Positions 31,201 to 40,699 of a DNA stretch of 64,000 nucleotides are shown here, piece after piece; within the stretch, counting starts at the first letter, position 1, and the number at the start of each line of letters is the position of its first letter. Origin of the DNA: Halichondria panicea (taxonomy: Eukaryota; Porifera; Demospongiae; Suberitida; Halichondriidae). The notes under the pieces were generated by a model, which was not told the DNA's origin, did no database searches, and saw nothing but the letters and a program-made list of their open reading frames with translations. The DNA lies in assembly GCF_963675165.1 (NCBI RefSeq), contig NC_087385.1, forward strand, positions 2,976,501 through 3,040,500. The letters run 5' to 3'. Position numbers and translations under genes: made by a program.

Positions 31201-32035
31201 ATATTCTATGGTTCTTCTTTGCTCACTCTGCCTAGTTTTTAACAATCAATGAACCACAACGTAACCGTACACCGTACTGACTTGTACACTCTAGACTCTG
31301 ATTTGTTAGTGTCAGAATCATTAAATAAAAGTTTCCTTACTTTTACTAACAGCACGCAGTCGTTCAAGATCCCCCAGACGATGTAGATCAAGCTCAAGGT
31401 ACAGCGTAGATGTATGTCGTCAGAGCATAATTGTTATGTATACATGTATGATTTAAAAATAATTATTATGTATACGTATACTACTCAATTGGGCCCTTTT
31501 CCCAGAGCCTGTCACATGATTTGATACTGTATACGATACACACTGTACATAGATATTTGGATGACAGTGATCAGAACAAGTCTGGGAATTATGGTGACTA
31601 TCACACCCGCAGAAGATCCCGGTAAAGCTGTCCTTAAGTGCTCAATTAATTACCACCGTTACTGTACGTATTTTTCAGGAGTCCTCAGGAAGACAGACGT
31701 AGTGACAAAGAGGTAACATTATCAGACATTGAGCCAGAGGACGCTGATGAAGAGACACTAGCTATGCAACGATTAATGGGATTCAATACGTTTGATTCAA
31801 CAAAGGTGTAGTGGTGTGTTAGCTGTTAATCATTAATTCATGCACTGCACAGGGTAAACATGTGCATGGCAACAGTGGAACTACTGTGGCTAAGGTGCAA
31901 AAGCCCAAACATTACAGGTAACCAATTTTAAACCATAATGGACGACGCTTTTAATATTATGATTATTCCAATATTTACAGGCAATACATGAATCGACGCG
32001 GTGGCTTCAACAGACCTTTGGACCCAATACACTAA
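25231..32035 (+). CDS. SNRNP27: U4/U6.U5 tri-snRNP-associated 27 kDa protein (SNRNP27), seven exons
   Basis: Coding exons: 25231-25273, 26928-27122, 31353-31398, 31553-31621, 31679-31805, 31853-31917, 31981-32035. All junctions are GT-AG, phases agree, and the total is 600 nt (199 aa). The start MSTSEKTKRSRSPI leads into a long Arg-Ser/Arg-Asp-rich region (DRERSCDREWSRSRER, ARSRSRSPRRCRSSS), then SDIEPEDADEETLAMQRLMG, FNTFDSTK, and the conserved C-terminus HYRQYMNRRGGFNRPLDPI. The human protein (155 aa) has the same order and nearly the same last 20 residues. It acts in the nucleus as part of the spliceosomal tri-snRNP and helps 5' splice-site selection. The RS region is longer than in human. 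Introns 1 (1654 nt) and 2 (4230 nt) are filled with transposons while introns 3-6 are 47-154 nt. I see no AATAAA in the 150 bases after the stop. Confidence 0.95.
25950..26515. repeat. Diverged TAGCC-family copy in SNRNP27 intron 1
   Basis: Left end TTTAGCCGCAATTCCAGGCC near 25957 and right end AGGCCTCCCTTCGGAGGCTA near 26479-26498 show the same terminal hairpin layout as 20407 and 33995. The interior shares AAAATTTCAGAAAGTCATCC AATAATTTTGTGTATGCGC-like sequence and a block at 26165-26285 that recurs inverted at 34826-34945. No target duplication was found. ORFs inside look like chance. Confidence 0.6.
26592..26927. other. End of SNRNP27 intron 1
   Basis: AT-rich intron sequence ending GATTTGCTGTCCACAG, a good acceptor before exon 2. 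No separate gene is seen. Confidence 0.6.
27123..29460. other. SNRNP27 intron 2, left part
   Basis: Holds a C tract at about 27700-27711, an old hAT-like end near 27600-27680 (AACTAACCAGTTAATC...TTCTCACTG resembling 18690-18757), a pogo/Tigger-like GATTATCCGAA-type end near 28410-28445, and a block at 27330-27470 that recurs inverted at 35280-35400. 29264-29400 also resembles 25800-25930. No exon is required here because exon 2 and exon 3 phases already fit. Confidence 0.5.
28744..28866. repeat. Tandem duplication of about 72 bp in intron 2
   Basis: AGAGCCAAGGTCAACAGGGC and the following CACTTTTAATGAAA.CATTAATCATCTT occur twice, at 28744 and 28816, with the intervening TTTCCTGGTTTCTTGACCTT stretch present once. 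Confidence 0.8.
29461..29678. mobile_element. 218-bp TA-flanked MITE
   Basis: TA on both sides (29459-29460, 29679-29680). The ends are CTGTGTAGCGTGAGGGGCTT and, inverted, CCGTATGGCGTGAAATTTTC; the interior has complementary stretches built on TTAATTTTCGTGGA. It is a relative of the MITE at 30595-30818 and of a Tc1/mariner-type non-autonomous family. Confidence 0.8.
29903..30916. mobile_element. Foldback-like element with arms of 21-bp tandem units
   Basis: Target duplications AAGCGTGT (29895-29902) and AAGCGTGC (30917-30924). Ends ATGGGGTGCC and, inverted, GGCACCCCAT, followed by about 80 bp of near-perfect inverted sequence (AAAACACAAGGTTTTGGTGG). Inside, the left arm (29967-30165) is a tandem array of 21-bp units that alternate TTTAGCAAAGGACTGAGGG and TTTACTAAACAACTGAGGG types; the right arm (30187-30594 and 30819-30866) is the same array in reverse complement. 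The centre has no ORF beyond repeat-encoded peptides. A 224-bp MITE is nested in the right arm. Confidence 0.93.
30595..30818. mobile_element. 224-bp TA-flanked MITE nested in the foldback arm
   Basis: Inserted at the TA of the repeat unit AAATACCC: the unit resumes with TACCCTCAG at 30819. Ends CCGTATAGCGCGAAATTTTC and the complement of GAAAATTTCGCGCTATACAG. The TA duplication and the terminal sequence point to Tc1/mariner-type mobilisation. Relative: 29461-29678. Confidence 0.93.
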
Positions 32036-32043
32036 ATTATTAC

Positions 32044-32130
32044 TTTATAGTACATGCAGTCTTGATTATCTGATCCCCAATCATCCAAAATCTTGATTAT
32101 CCAAATGAAAGATTCGGTAGATTTTATACC
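32044..32130. repeat. pogo/Tigger-like terminal fragment beginning 9 bp after the SNRNP27 stop
   Basis: CAGTCTTGATTATCTGATCC followed by CCAATCATCC and a second TCTTGATTATCC resembles the tandem CGATTATCCGAA motif at the ends of Tigger-type transposons. Only one end is seen. It would make the SNRNP27 3' UTR largely transposon-derived. Confidence 0.55.
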
Positions 32131-32190
32131 AAACACCTACTCATACATTAGTGTTGATCTGTTTGTGTTGCTGATTAGCCTCGATCCCAG

Positions 32191-33956
32191 CAGAGGAGGC
32201 ACGAAGCACTTAACCTTTGCTCATTAGGTCTCTAATTGCCGTTGTGTTAATTGCATGCCAGTCTCATGAATTAGCCGCCCTTCCTAAGTGAGAGACCTAG
32301 GAAGGGCGGCTGATTTGTGGGACTAACCAACAAGCTGAAAGACATCATGCAAGCAGCCTGGAGCAAAGAGCTTGCCATCAATAGAATCATGTCAGGGAAC
32401 ACTCCAAAACAACAAGCCATCATCTATGATTAAAAGAAGTTATATCCAGGACCATGCATGTACCACAGCAGAAGAGCCTGAGGCCTCCTTTTACAATGTT
32501 ATAAAAGTGGACCGTACATGCATGCTACATGCAACAAAGGCCAGCTATTGAGAAGCCTGGCCAAAATCTCATCCGCCCTGTGTTCGACTGTGGGAGGGAG
32601 CAGCTCAATACTTTCTTCCTCATTAAGTATTCACACCTGAGTTTGCCAATGTGGTCAATGTCGATGGATTGAGAATTAAAGACGGCAAGGTGTTTGTTAT
32701 TTGGAAGTGGCAGGTGCTACATCCACAAGACAAGACGGTAATAATAGTGAGGGGAAGTGTTTTTGTTTTTTGTTTTCGGCCAACGGAACCCCGGACTATT
32801 CAGACGCAGAGTCTGAAACAGTCACACACCATACCTTTCAAGGTGATCGGATGTATTAAGGAAAAACTATATCCAGAAAGTACTCTGAAAAGCAAGTGTA
32901 CTTATTGACGAAGGTGTCCCTGTATATACCTATAATATTATATAGAAGTACATGTTGAACCTGACAATCCTGTGACTCCAAATGCAATTGCGTTGTAGAC
33001 GGTTCCTTTGGATACGTAGTGAAGGAAGCACGGGATGCTGTGTACGATGCCCTCATAAGGAATGACATTACTGTTGTAACATTCAAGTGGGTCAAATATG
33101 TCAGTGACTGGTATATACCGTATGGGCCCAGGTTTTTTTTTGCTAACATAACAACGAAAGGTGTATGGCCATCAAATTAATGTTGAAGTACACATTAAGT
33201 ACTGTTGTTTCCAATGACTGCATTAATTTAACACTCGCACGACTATAAACAATCATGTTCTAATAGCATTGTTCACCGCTCATGTCATTTTTTGTTGTAC
33301 ATTTCTATTGAAATTCGACCAAGTGCAGCAATAACATGCATCATATAATTATACATTATTATTATACATGTATTAATAGCTGTTAGCCATAATATGGCTA
33401 ACAGCTATTAATACGTGTATAATTATATGATGCATGACATTGATAATCATGCATGAGCATTATATATTATATAATGCTCATGCATGATTATCAATGTCCA
33501 ATTTATAAATAGTTGTGGTCAGTTATATTGCAGTAATTTGTGAGGGAGGAGGATGATAAACTGGCACATTGTAGTATATATTCGCACGTACATCAAATGA
33601 AGGCATTTGATAAAACAGTAATAATTAATGGCAACGAGAAATCCATTCGTTTGGGAGAACTTTCTTCCAATTTTACTTGACGGTGTGAAGTGTAAAATGT
33701 GCCCACCATATCTCTGAAGAAGCATTCCACATCTCATGCAGTTGGAAGCTCTTGAATGCTTGATATCTCCTCAGTGCAAGTGAGAGAGATCTTTATAGCA
33801 GTTCACTCCTGTGTACCCATGGTTAGGCTCTTGAATCAGCCGCCCTTCTCAACCTTAAGGTAGGAAGGGCGGCTAATTTATGAGACTGGCATGCAATTAA
33901 CACAACGGCAATTAGAGACCTGATTAGCAAAGGTTAAGTGCTTCGCGCCTCCTCTG
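32191..33956. mobile_element. 1.77-kb non-autonomous element with terminal repeats of about 130 bp
   Basis: Target duplications CGATCCCAG (32182-32190) and CGATTCCAG (33957-33965) differ by one base. The ends start CAGAGGAGGCACGAAGCACT and run inverted for about 130 bp through TTGCCGTTGTGTTAATTGCA to a GGGCGGCT hairpin. The interior has two adjacent palindromes at about 33340-33500. No transposase is recognised. It landed in a TAGCC-family end. Long terminal repeats with 9-bp duplications suggest a Mutator-like helper. A truncated inverted copy is at 11016-11680. Confidence 0.85.
33336..33499. repeat. Two adjacent large palindromes inside the long-TIR element
   Basis: First palindrome centred near 33397 (TAATAGCTGTTAGCCAT / ATGGCTAACAGCTATTA plus outer ATGCATCATATAATTATA), second centred near 33462 (GATAATCATGCATGAGCATT / AATGCTCATGCATGATTATC). 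The homologous copy at 11250-11320 has each sequence once only, so the palindromes arose by inverted duplication in this copy. Confidence 0.85.
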
Positions 33957-33994
33957 CGATTCCAGCCCCTCTTACTAGAGGGCCTGGTAGCCAC

Positions 33995-34586
33995 TAGCCT
34001 CCTTCACCGGCCTTTGAAAGAATGCCGGCTATCGACTGCTTGCGCATGCGCCAAATTATTGGATTTTTTCCCGTAAATATTTCTATAATACTATAATAGT
34101 CTATTAGATTTTTTTCCGTAAATATTCCTATAATAATGGATACATCAGAGAATATACTAAAAGTCATACACAGAGCTATATAGCTAGCTAGCTAGAAACA
34201 GAGCTGTGCAGGTTTGTTGTACTGCTATTTTCTTCTGATAGAATCAGTAGCAGTAGTATAGTAGACTTTCACCAAAGTTAGTGTTAAATGGGCGTGGCCT
34301 GTCCATATAGGCTCTTATCAGCCGTCACTCCTTTCAGACGATCGTCATCCACACTGTTGCAGGCTGTGAGTAACATAACAGGCTAAGAGTAGCTATCAGA
34401 GAATGCTATCCGAAACCTTCAATCGAACTTTCCCTTCAATCCACTTCCTTTCGTTGTGATGTCATAGTTTTACTGAGCATAAACGATGTTATCCAAAGCC
34501 CCCAGATACCGGGGGGATATTAGCGCATGCGCAAGCAGTCGATACCAGGCCCACTTCCCGCTAGGGAAGTGCGGCCTGGGATCGAG
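33995..34586. mobile_element. 592-bp TAGCC-family element with terminal hairpins
   Basis: Flanked by GGTAGCCAC at 33986-33994 and 34587-34595. The left end TAGCCTCCTTCACCGGCCTT folds on GATGCCGG-type sequence; the right end has CCCACTTCCCGCTAGGGAAG, a hairpin, then GCCTGGGATCGAG. Subterminal GCGCATGCGC motifs occur next to both ends. Inverted homologue at 20407-20818. Confidence 0.85.
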
Positions 34587-34729
34587 GGTAGCCACCGATA
34601 TACTCTAGTCACCCACATGGTTGATTAAACTATTTGTGTCAAGAGAGAGAAATCGCCATCACAACTCTAGGCTCATACAAGGAGATGGCATCAAACAAGC
34701 GTCTGGAAGCAAGTAGACTTGCCAGAGCC

Positions 34730-35400
34730 GGTGTCATAAAATTTTAGGCCCCCCAGGGGGTCCAAACTGTTAAAATTCTAGGCCCCCCTCTTCTGCTATC
34801 ATTTTCTGCACGATAGAACAAAGTCAAAGATCGGCTGGTGACATGATTATAAAGAAACCAGAAGAGTGATATAATGCAGTGCATGTAGTGGTGTATGACT
34901 GAACTGTCTAGCACAGCAACTCAGGAGCAATTAAACTAAACCAGACTAGAGGCATGCAGAGTTTTAGTATGCAGTGGACTAGGATCACAGCAAAGATGCC
35001 TGGAGTCTCAGAGAAGTACATGTATGATATGACTCCTGGGATCCTGGAGTCCTAACAGAGCAACAAACAAGTCACAATTCTATTTGTAGTGACTCTTTTC
35101 CACTGTTTTTGGTACGGGATCACTTAAGCTGTAAATACGGAGGGTGCCTCGAATAAAGGCCGCGTGTATAGTGTTAGCTAGCTAGCCAACGTGCAAGTTC
35201 AAGCTTCTTAGTTTATGCTCGCTTTTATTCGACAACAAAGCTCTAACATCGAAATCTACTATTGTTAAAACTAATAACTTATTGTGTGAAGGCTATAAAC
35301 GCAGTGCTGTGGCAGCCAGGTGAGCAGATCCTGAAATTACAAACAAACAGACAAACCAAATGACCCATGGCCGCCCACGCGCGCCTCGGGTAAATATGGT
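34730..35400. repeat. Fragments shared with SNRNP27 introns
   Basis: 34826-34945 is the reverse complement of about 26165-26285 (TTGCTGTGCTAGACAGTT... and CTTTATAATCATGTCACCAG), and 35280-35400 is the reverse complement of 27330-27470 (ACAAACAAACAGACAAACCA region). A short GGCCCCCCAGGGGG palindrome lies near 34745. I recognise no gene here. Confidence 0.6.
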
Positions 35401-35432
35401 AAGGTTAGTTGACAAAGCATCAAAGAGACTGC

Positions 35433-35535
35433 TAGCCTCGACCCCAGGCCGATCCGTCTCCAATTGAACGCTAGGTCGCCTACGTATTTTTCAACTTCGT
35501 TCTATTAAAAAAAAATCGGCCTGGGACCGAGGCTA
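35433..35535. mobile_element. 103-bp TAGCC-family MITE with perfect 9-bp duplication
   Basis: AGAGACTGC at 35424-35432 and 35536-35544 flanks TAGCCTCGACCCCAGGCCGA...TCGGCCTGGGACCGAGGCTA. This is the cleanest member and fixes the family's terminus and its 9-bp target duplication. Confidence 0.92.
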
Positions 35536-35544
35536 AGAGACTGC

Positions 35545-36110
35545 ATGCACTCTGCATCAAAGTAGCAAAAATTTTTGCATTATTATTCTATCATGGAATT
35601 CAGTGAAGGAACTTTCAAGTTAAATGCAGCTCTGCAATGTGTTGGACAAGACAATCGATGTTGTTGCATAGCTATTGCAACTTCGTGCTTACTTTCTCAG
35701 CCAAATTTGAGGACAAAAACGCACAATTTCAGTGCAAAGACAACAGTTCATAATTATCTTCCTCCATGTTTTCCTATACATAGAAGATGTAAATTGTTGT
35801 GGGGATGCTCCAATAGCACCACTGGCTCAGCTCTCAAGTAATGTGGAATCACAGATAGAATCAAGAGAGAAACTGTTGTATCATGGTGGAATCACAATAG
35901 CAGTTTCCTTTCGGGACAAGGGTAATTCTTTACCGCTGTGGTGCATTAAGGTTTCAATTATTGCTGAATTGGCGAATTTGAAGCTCCGCTCACACGGTCG
36001 CCATGGTTTCCGCCCACTTGTGGTTTATGACTCTTCTTCTTTGTAGCCTCCAATTAATGAAGAGTAGCATACGAAAAAGAATATTGAAATTGGGTAATTA
36101 TAATACAGCA
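35545..36110. other. No gene recognised
   Basis: An 88-residue ORF (35575-35841) and a 104-residue ORF (35732-36046) overlap; neither has a recognisable motif and both look like chance reading frames. Confidence 0.35.
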
Positions 36111-36119
36111 AGAGGGTGG

Positions 36120-37130
36120 AGCTTTTAAACCAATGTGCGTGTGAGAAGGAGATCAGCGCGGGTTTGCCTTAGATCTTTGATGAAGAGCAAGCTTGCGCGT
36201 GGGCAGCCAGACAAGGCCTTGTAGGAGGGTGCAGGAGAGCGCGCTGAGAGAGCAGGGCAACTTACTAAAAAGTGTGAAGGTGATTCTTCTTCAGTGTTCC
36301 ATAGTTTACACGATGCATCCCCGGGAGAGATATTTCCTCTGTTGCGGTATCTAAACCTGGACGCATCCAGCTCCAGCCCCCTGATTCTGAAATCATGACC
36401 ATAGCAGGGGGCATGTGTCTGTCATCTTGATGTATGGTGTGACTAGTACAGATTTCTTTGCAGCTGCCTTAAAAGATCCTTTATTTTTCCCGTTTGCGAT
36501 CATAGACGAGAGTGAAGGGTAGCAACGAGATGAGACGTGTGTGGACCATGTTTTTAATAGAGAGTCGGCGAGAACCATAATCTTCTTCGGGAGATCTTCT
36601 GAAGACATGCATGTTAATGAAACAAAGCTGTCTGCAGTCCACCAATGCCGAGATCTCCAACGAGCTGGAGAGGGCGAGTGACGGACATCTGGTAGGCAGG
36701 CCTTGAATTGTGCGAAGCAGTTTCCTGTGAGTTCTCTCCAACATGTTGAGATCGCTCTTTGTTAGGGACCAGAGTTCTGATCCATAGAGAAGGCAGAGTG
36801 AGGAGTAAAGCAGGTGGAACCTTACGCCCACAGAACTCCCACCCGCTGAGCAGATTCTGAGGGAGCCAGAAGTAGACACTAAGCGAAGGACACCAAGGTG
36901 TTTGTAACTATCTACCTCCTGGATAATTTCCAAGCAAACAGAGAAGGAACGGGAGTGGCTACGTGATCTTGTTGATTCACCAAATACCATGACTGCCGAC
37001 TTGGAGGAGTTAATTTCATATCGCCATGTACTCGTATAATGAGAGACGATATCAAGAAGCTTCTGTAACCCTTCAGGTGAGTCCGCAATGAGAGATTACG
37101 AGGCACACCGAAAACTGGAAAAAGTTACTG
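36120..37130 (-). pseudogene. Second LINE reverse transcriptase relic, 5'-truncated
   Basis: The minus strand reads a HYTSTWRYEINSSKSAVMVF-like segment (about 37065-36985), VFGESTRSRS, EVDSYKHLGVLR, LLYGSELWSLTKSDLNMLER, HRKLLRTIQGLPTRCPS (36990-36481), and C-terminal segments down to about 36130. These are the thumb and C-terminal parts of a non-LTR RT (KHLG, LLYGSE.W and the I.GLPTRCPS motif), a LINE type different from the one at 23143. The palm domain with the catalytic Asp pair is missing, and frameshifts occur near 36985 and 36840. It is a dead insertion. The protein differs enough from the 23-kb LINE to be a separate family. Confidence 0.85.
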
Positions 37131-37478
37131 AGAACTCCGTTTCGAAGTGCACAGAATGTAGCAGACACCACGTACATGGCGTTCCCAGAACAACCTGTCT
37201 TCAGAGTAGAACACTCTCTGTGAAACACCCCAACCTAAAAGGGATGAAGTTTGCATGGTACTAGGAGAACAGTGGCAAGAACGACATGGTCATTCATACA
37301 GCTCGAGAATGGCACCGGAAGCAAATTTAACACAAAAAATATCGAAAGTCAAAAAAAAAAACGTGACAGGGCCCAAAAAAGAAAAATCGTGCAGCATGTT
37401 AGCAATGAGTGAAAACAGCTGAAGCCGAATCCATACAAGCTTTGCGATGTCTTTCGAACTAACTGCACTCACCTGCTG

Positions 37479-38600
37479 ATGAGAATCACATTGCTCCAAT
37501 CGCATCCCACAGGAGAAACCATCAACTGGTCACAATCAGCAAAACAGCTACAAATTCCTGGAAAAAATACAGGTCAAGTATTGAAGGAATATGCGATAAA
37601 ACAAGGTTTTAATGTGCTAGACAGCAAAAGAGGTCACTTCCTCCCCCTAGGACTCCGAGAAAAAAAAAAGAGACTTCCAGGGGGTGAGATATCAACCCCA
37701 TGCTTACCAACACCTGAAATTATAAATGTCGAGAAAATGGAACTGATTGCTAGCGGCAAATGAGAGCCTCATATTGTACAGTAACAGCCGTAAAAAATGA
37801 AGAGGTGGAGATTTTAGGCAGAAAGCTATCATTAATTGAAATACGGAAAAAAATATTAGAAAGGCATCACAAGTACATGCGTGACCAGCAAATTCAGCAA
37901 CGTGAGCTTCTATCCCTTGCACACTGCCTTGTCTCACCCAGTGCAACTCTTTGTGACCTTCAACACCAACTTGCTGCTCTGAGGACACGAACATTAGCAT
38001 TCTGGCACGACCACTCTCTACTGTGCTCCAACAAGGTGTATGACAGAGAAGTATTCCTTACAGAGTGGCAAAAAAATGGTGGTTCAACAACAACAAACAT
38101 ACAGGAAGAAATAGAACAACCTGTGATACACATGATAGCCCCCCGTACATCAGCACTATCAGTTGGCTTTGATATCAGACCGACTGGAATGCCTACAAAA
38201 GCTATCGCATCCGACGCTCCTATTGCTGACCAAGCAAGATTCTTTTGTTCTTTTGTGGAGACAAACCAGCCCAGCAGTTCGAGCGCGGGACCCAGGTAGG
38301 TGGCACTTACAAATGTGGAAGTTGTGGGTGCCTTATGCAAGACCTTATCATTGGAATGTCTACAATCACTCATTCTAAGAGGTAAATACGGTGGACAAGC
38401 AGGAAAACTTAAACCTTTGGATAAGCTGTTAGTGGCTGAGTTATGAGACGAACTTAAAGCTAGAGGTTTTGTTATAGCAGCAATGAAGAAGCCAGAACAA
38501 TTAACAGAACTGCTGAAAGGAGTCCCTTCACTCCTTGTTCTTAATCCAACTAAATCTCTTAAAGGAGAAGGTGTATGGTGTTGGCAACATTTTTAGACTC
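37479..38600 (+). pseudogene. Uncharacterised repetitive ORF family (WHDH / CGxCGC type), copy 1
   Basis: Segment 1 (37479-37763) contains GETINWSQSAKQLQIPGKNT and LPGGEISTPCLPTPE. Segment 2 (37760-38299) contains GRKLSLIEIRKKILERHHKYM and RTRTLAFWHDHSLL. The next frame gives ALISDRLECLQKLSHPT (38163 onward), then VGGTYKCGSCGC (38296-38330), a four-Cys zinc-ribbon-like motif, and LQSLILRGKYGGQAGKLKPL, DELKARGF and GVPSLLVLNPTKSL (to about 38560). I recognise this order from large proteins of about 1000 residues present in many copies in sponges and cnidarians; I know no formal name or function. Copy 2 (61270-64000) is homologous over GRK(L/I), the R.RT.A.WHDH box and DRL.C. A TGA replaces the Arg codon in L.DELKARG, most simply a CGA to TGA transition. 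Other frame changes confirm decay. Confidence 0.75.
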
Positions 38601-40255
38601 TGACAACGATCCGTCAACACAACCTCAAGGTCCACCACTACCCACTTTTAGAAACACCACCATTAAAAGTACGTGGGATCGAAGTCAATCAGCTTGGAAT
38701 GCTACATTCGACTTTTTAAGGACATTGGTAGAAGATTATTTCCAGCTGCAACTGAAGACAGCCAAGCAACAACTGCAGTGATCTACCAGGAATAACACCT
38801 ACTATACCAGAATCCCCCACTACCATACATCGGTGATCTACCACCTAATCCCCAACTTCAAACACCCAGTACATCGGTAAAAGATTCGCTGCAAGCGAAC
38901 CAACCACAACTACCAATGATCTACCAGGAACAACACCTACTAGACCAGACCAGAATCCCCCACTTCAAACACCACCATATTAACCCTCCCAACTGGGAAA
39001 AACACCTACCAGCTTAGAAGCACCTACAGCAGAAGATGATCTCTCAAACACAGTCAATGAAGATCAAGCAGTGGTACCTAATGAGATCACTATTACAGAG
39101 CCAGTCTATACAGAGCCAGTCTATACAGATCAACTTATCAGTCTATACAGATCAAAGATATAGGAAGGGAAAGATTGGCAACGGTAGAAAATTTGAAGCT
39201 TTCGAGACTAGTCATTGATGACAGATGCAAGTTGACATCCCAAGAATCTGCCTCAAGTTAAGGGATTCTCAAAGTCAACAAGAAAGAGAGAAGCTCAGAA
39301 ACAACACTTTAATACTTAGACAATACTTCTTGTGTTCATGTCCATTCTCACATTTGATATAAGCTTGTATGCACAAAAACTAGATAACATAGATAGACTG
39401 ATAGTACTGTAGCCTTCTGTACGACATTTTATTAATACCAAATTTTAATAAATTATAGCATGAGGTAACAAAGTCTTTCATTTCGTTTTTTAATAATTAT
39501 GTAGCCCAAAATAGTCAATCAACTCTTCCTTCTTCAGCTTCATAAATTTCTTCCAGCATACTGATAGTACGATGAAGTATGACTGTGTATGTGGGGGGGG
39601 GGGGGCATATGAATGAGTTAGTAAAACACTGTGGCACTGGACCTGGAGCTTTCTATCCCAGTTCTGTATAAGCCGATAATCAGGCCTTACACCTCCAGTC
39701 ATATTTTCTGCAACTGACTAAAATTTAGCACAAAACCTGTACCAGTTGATGGAGATAAACACTCTCATAAAGTCAGTATAATTTTAAAAGCATGTGTGTT
39801 TCTTAAAAAGGGAGCATAAAACGTCTGATGAAATAAGCCATACTCAACACTACAACACATTCTAAATGGTATGAATAGGCGATTTTTGCCTTTCAGTAGA
39901 TCAACCTACATACATACAACCAGGAAAACTTGAAGAATAGTAATATGGATGAGTACTGTTTCTTAAAAAGGGCTTGTAAAATTGCAACTAAATACAAGCT
40001 GAAAGTAGACATAAAAGAGTTAGAAACAAGTCACTATTGCACAAAAGGAACTCTACCAAATAGAAACGATAACTCTGTTTACGCAAAAAACTGGACTACA
40101 TACGAAAGCTCTTGGGATTATGGAACAAATTTAACCTATGAATGTATTAAAGGACACTAGACTCTATACTTTTGTTCATCACGGAAGAAGAGGACCCGAA
40201 GAGGACCCAACCAATTTTACCACGGTAGCATTACATACATGGTTTTTGTATAGGG
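38601..40255. other. No gene recognised, short internal repeats
   Basis: 38785-38990 contains a direct repeat around GATCTACCAGGAA.AACACCTACTA and CAGAATCCCCCACT; 39100-39150 contains CAGTCTATACAGA units. A G tract of about 14 lies near 39593. An ORF at 39930-40160 has no recognised motif. This may be the worn 3' part of the 37479 element. Confidence 0.4.
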
Positions 40256-40261
40256 AATATA

Positions 40262-40651
40262 GCAGTTCAGCTTCTAGCCAGCTATGCTGAAGACCTCTAT
40301 GCTGAAGACCTCTCGTCTCTTGAAGCTGAACTTGATCTGTGGAAGTCATCTAACCCTGACTTACCATCAAAAACCCCTAGATTCAACATGTGGCCCAATA
40401 TTAGGCCCAATATTAACACCATTCTGCGTCACAAGTTGCGAGTGTGAGTCAGTGTGAGTCAGTGTGCTACGTAGACTTATCTCCACTCTACAATGGGACA
40501 AGAAAGACTCAGTGGACTAGCATTACTACACACACAGTATGGAATGAAGCTGAACCTGGATGAAATAATCAACATGTTTGCAAGAAAACATTCCCGTAGA
40601 ATGAAACTCATGGACATACTTAGTGAATTTGATGAAGCTGATGAAGATTAA
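40262..40651 (+). pseudogene. hAT transposase C-terminal relic
   Basis: Reads LLASYAEDLYAEDLSSLEAE and LDLWKSSNPDLPSK, then MWPNIRPNINTILR, VTSCECE, and after a frame change MGQERLSGLALLHTQYGMKL to DEADED and a TAA at 40649-40651. The order L.LY.EDL...E.ELWK, (F)PNI..IL, T.PVT.CE.ERS.S.L, STM..ERL.GLALLH is the hAT dimerisation region of the ZMYM/P52rIPK-like type. Three short perfect tandem duplications break it: YAEDL twice, PNI twice, and GTGTGAGTCA three times. Each adds sequence absent from the family, so they happened after insertion. Confidence 0.8.
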
Positions 40652-40699
40652 CCATCATTATTACTTACCTTTTTCTTTTTCTGTTTGCTGTATCATATA

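Noticed and set aside
39593..39606. Homopolymer G tract (also about 57480, 16020 and 27700) as a functional G-quadruplex
   Set aside because: Each is a single isolated run with no spaced G runs around it; more likely slippage tracts or consensus errors.
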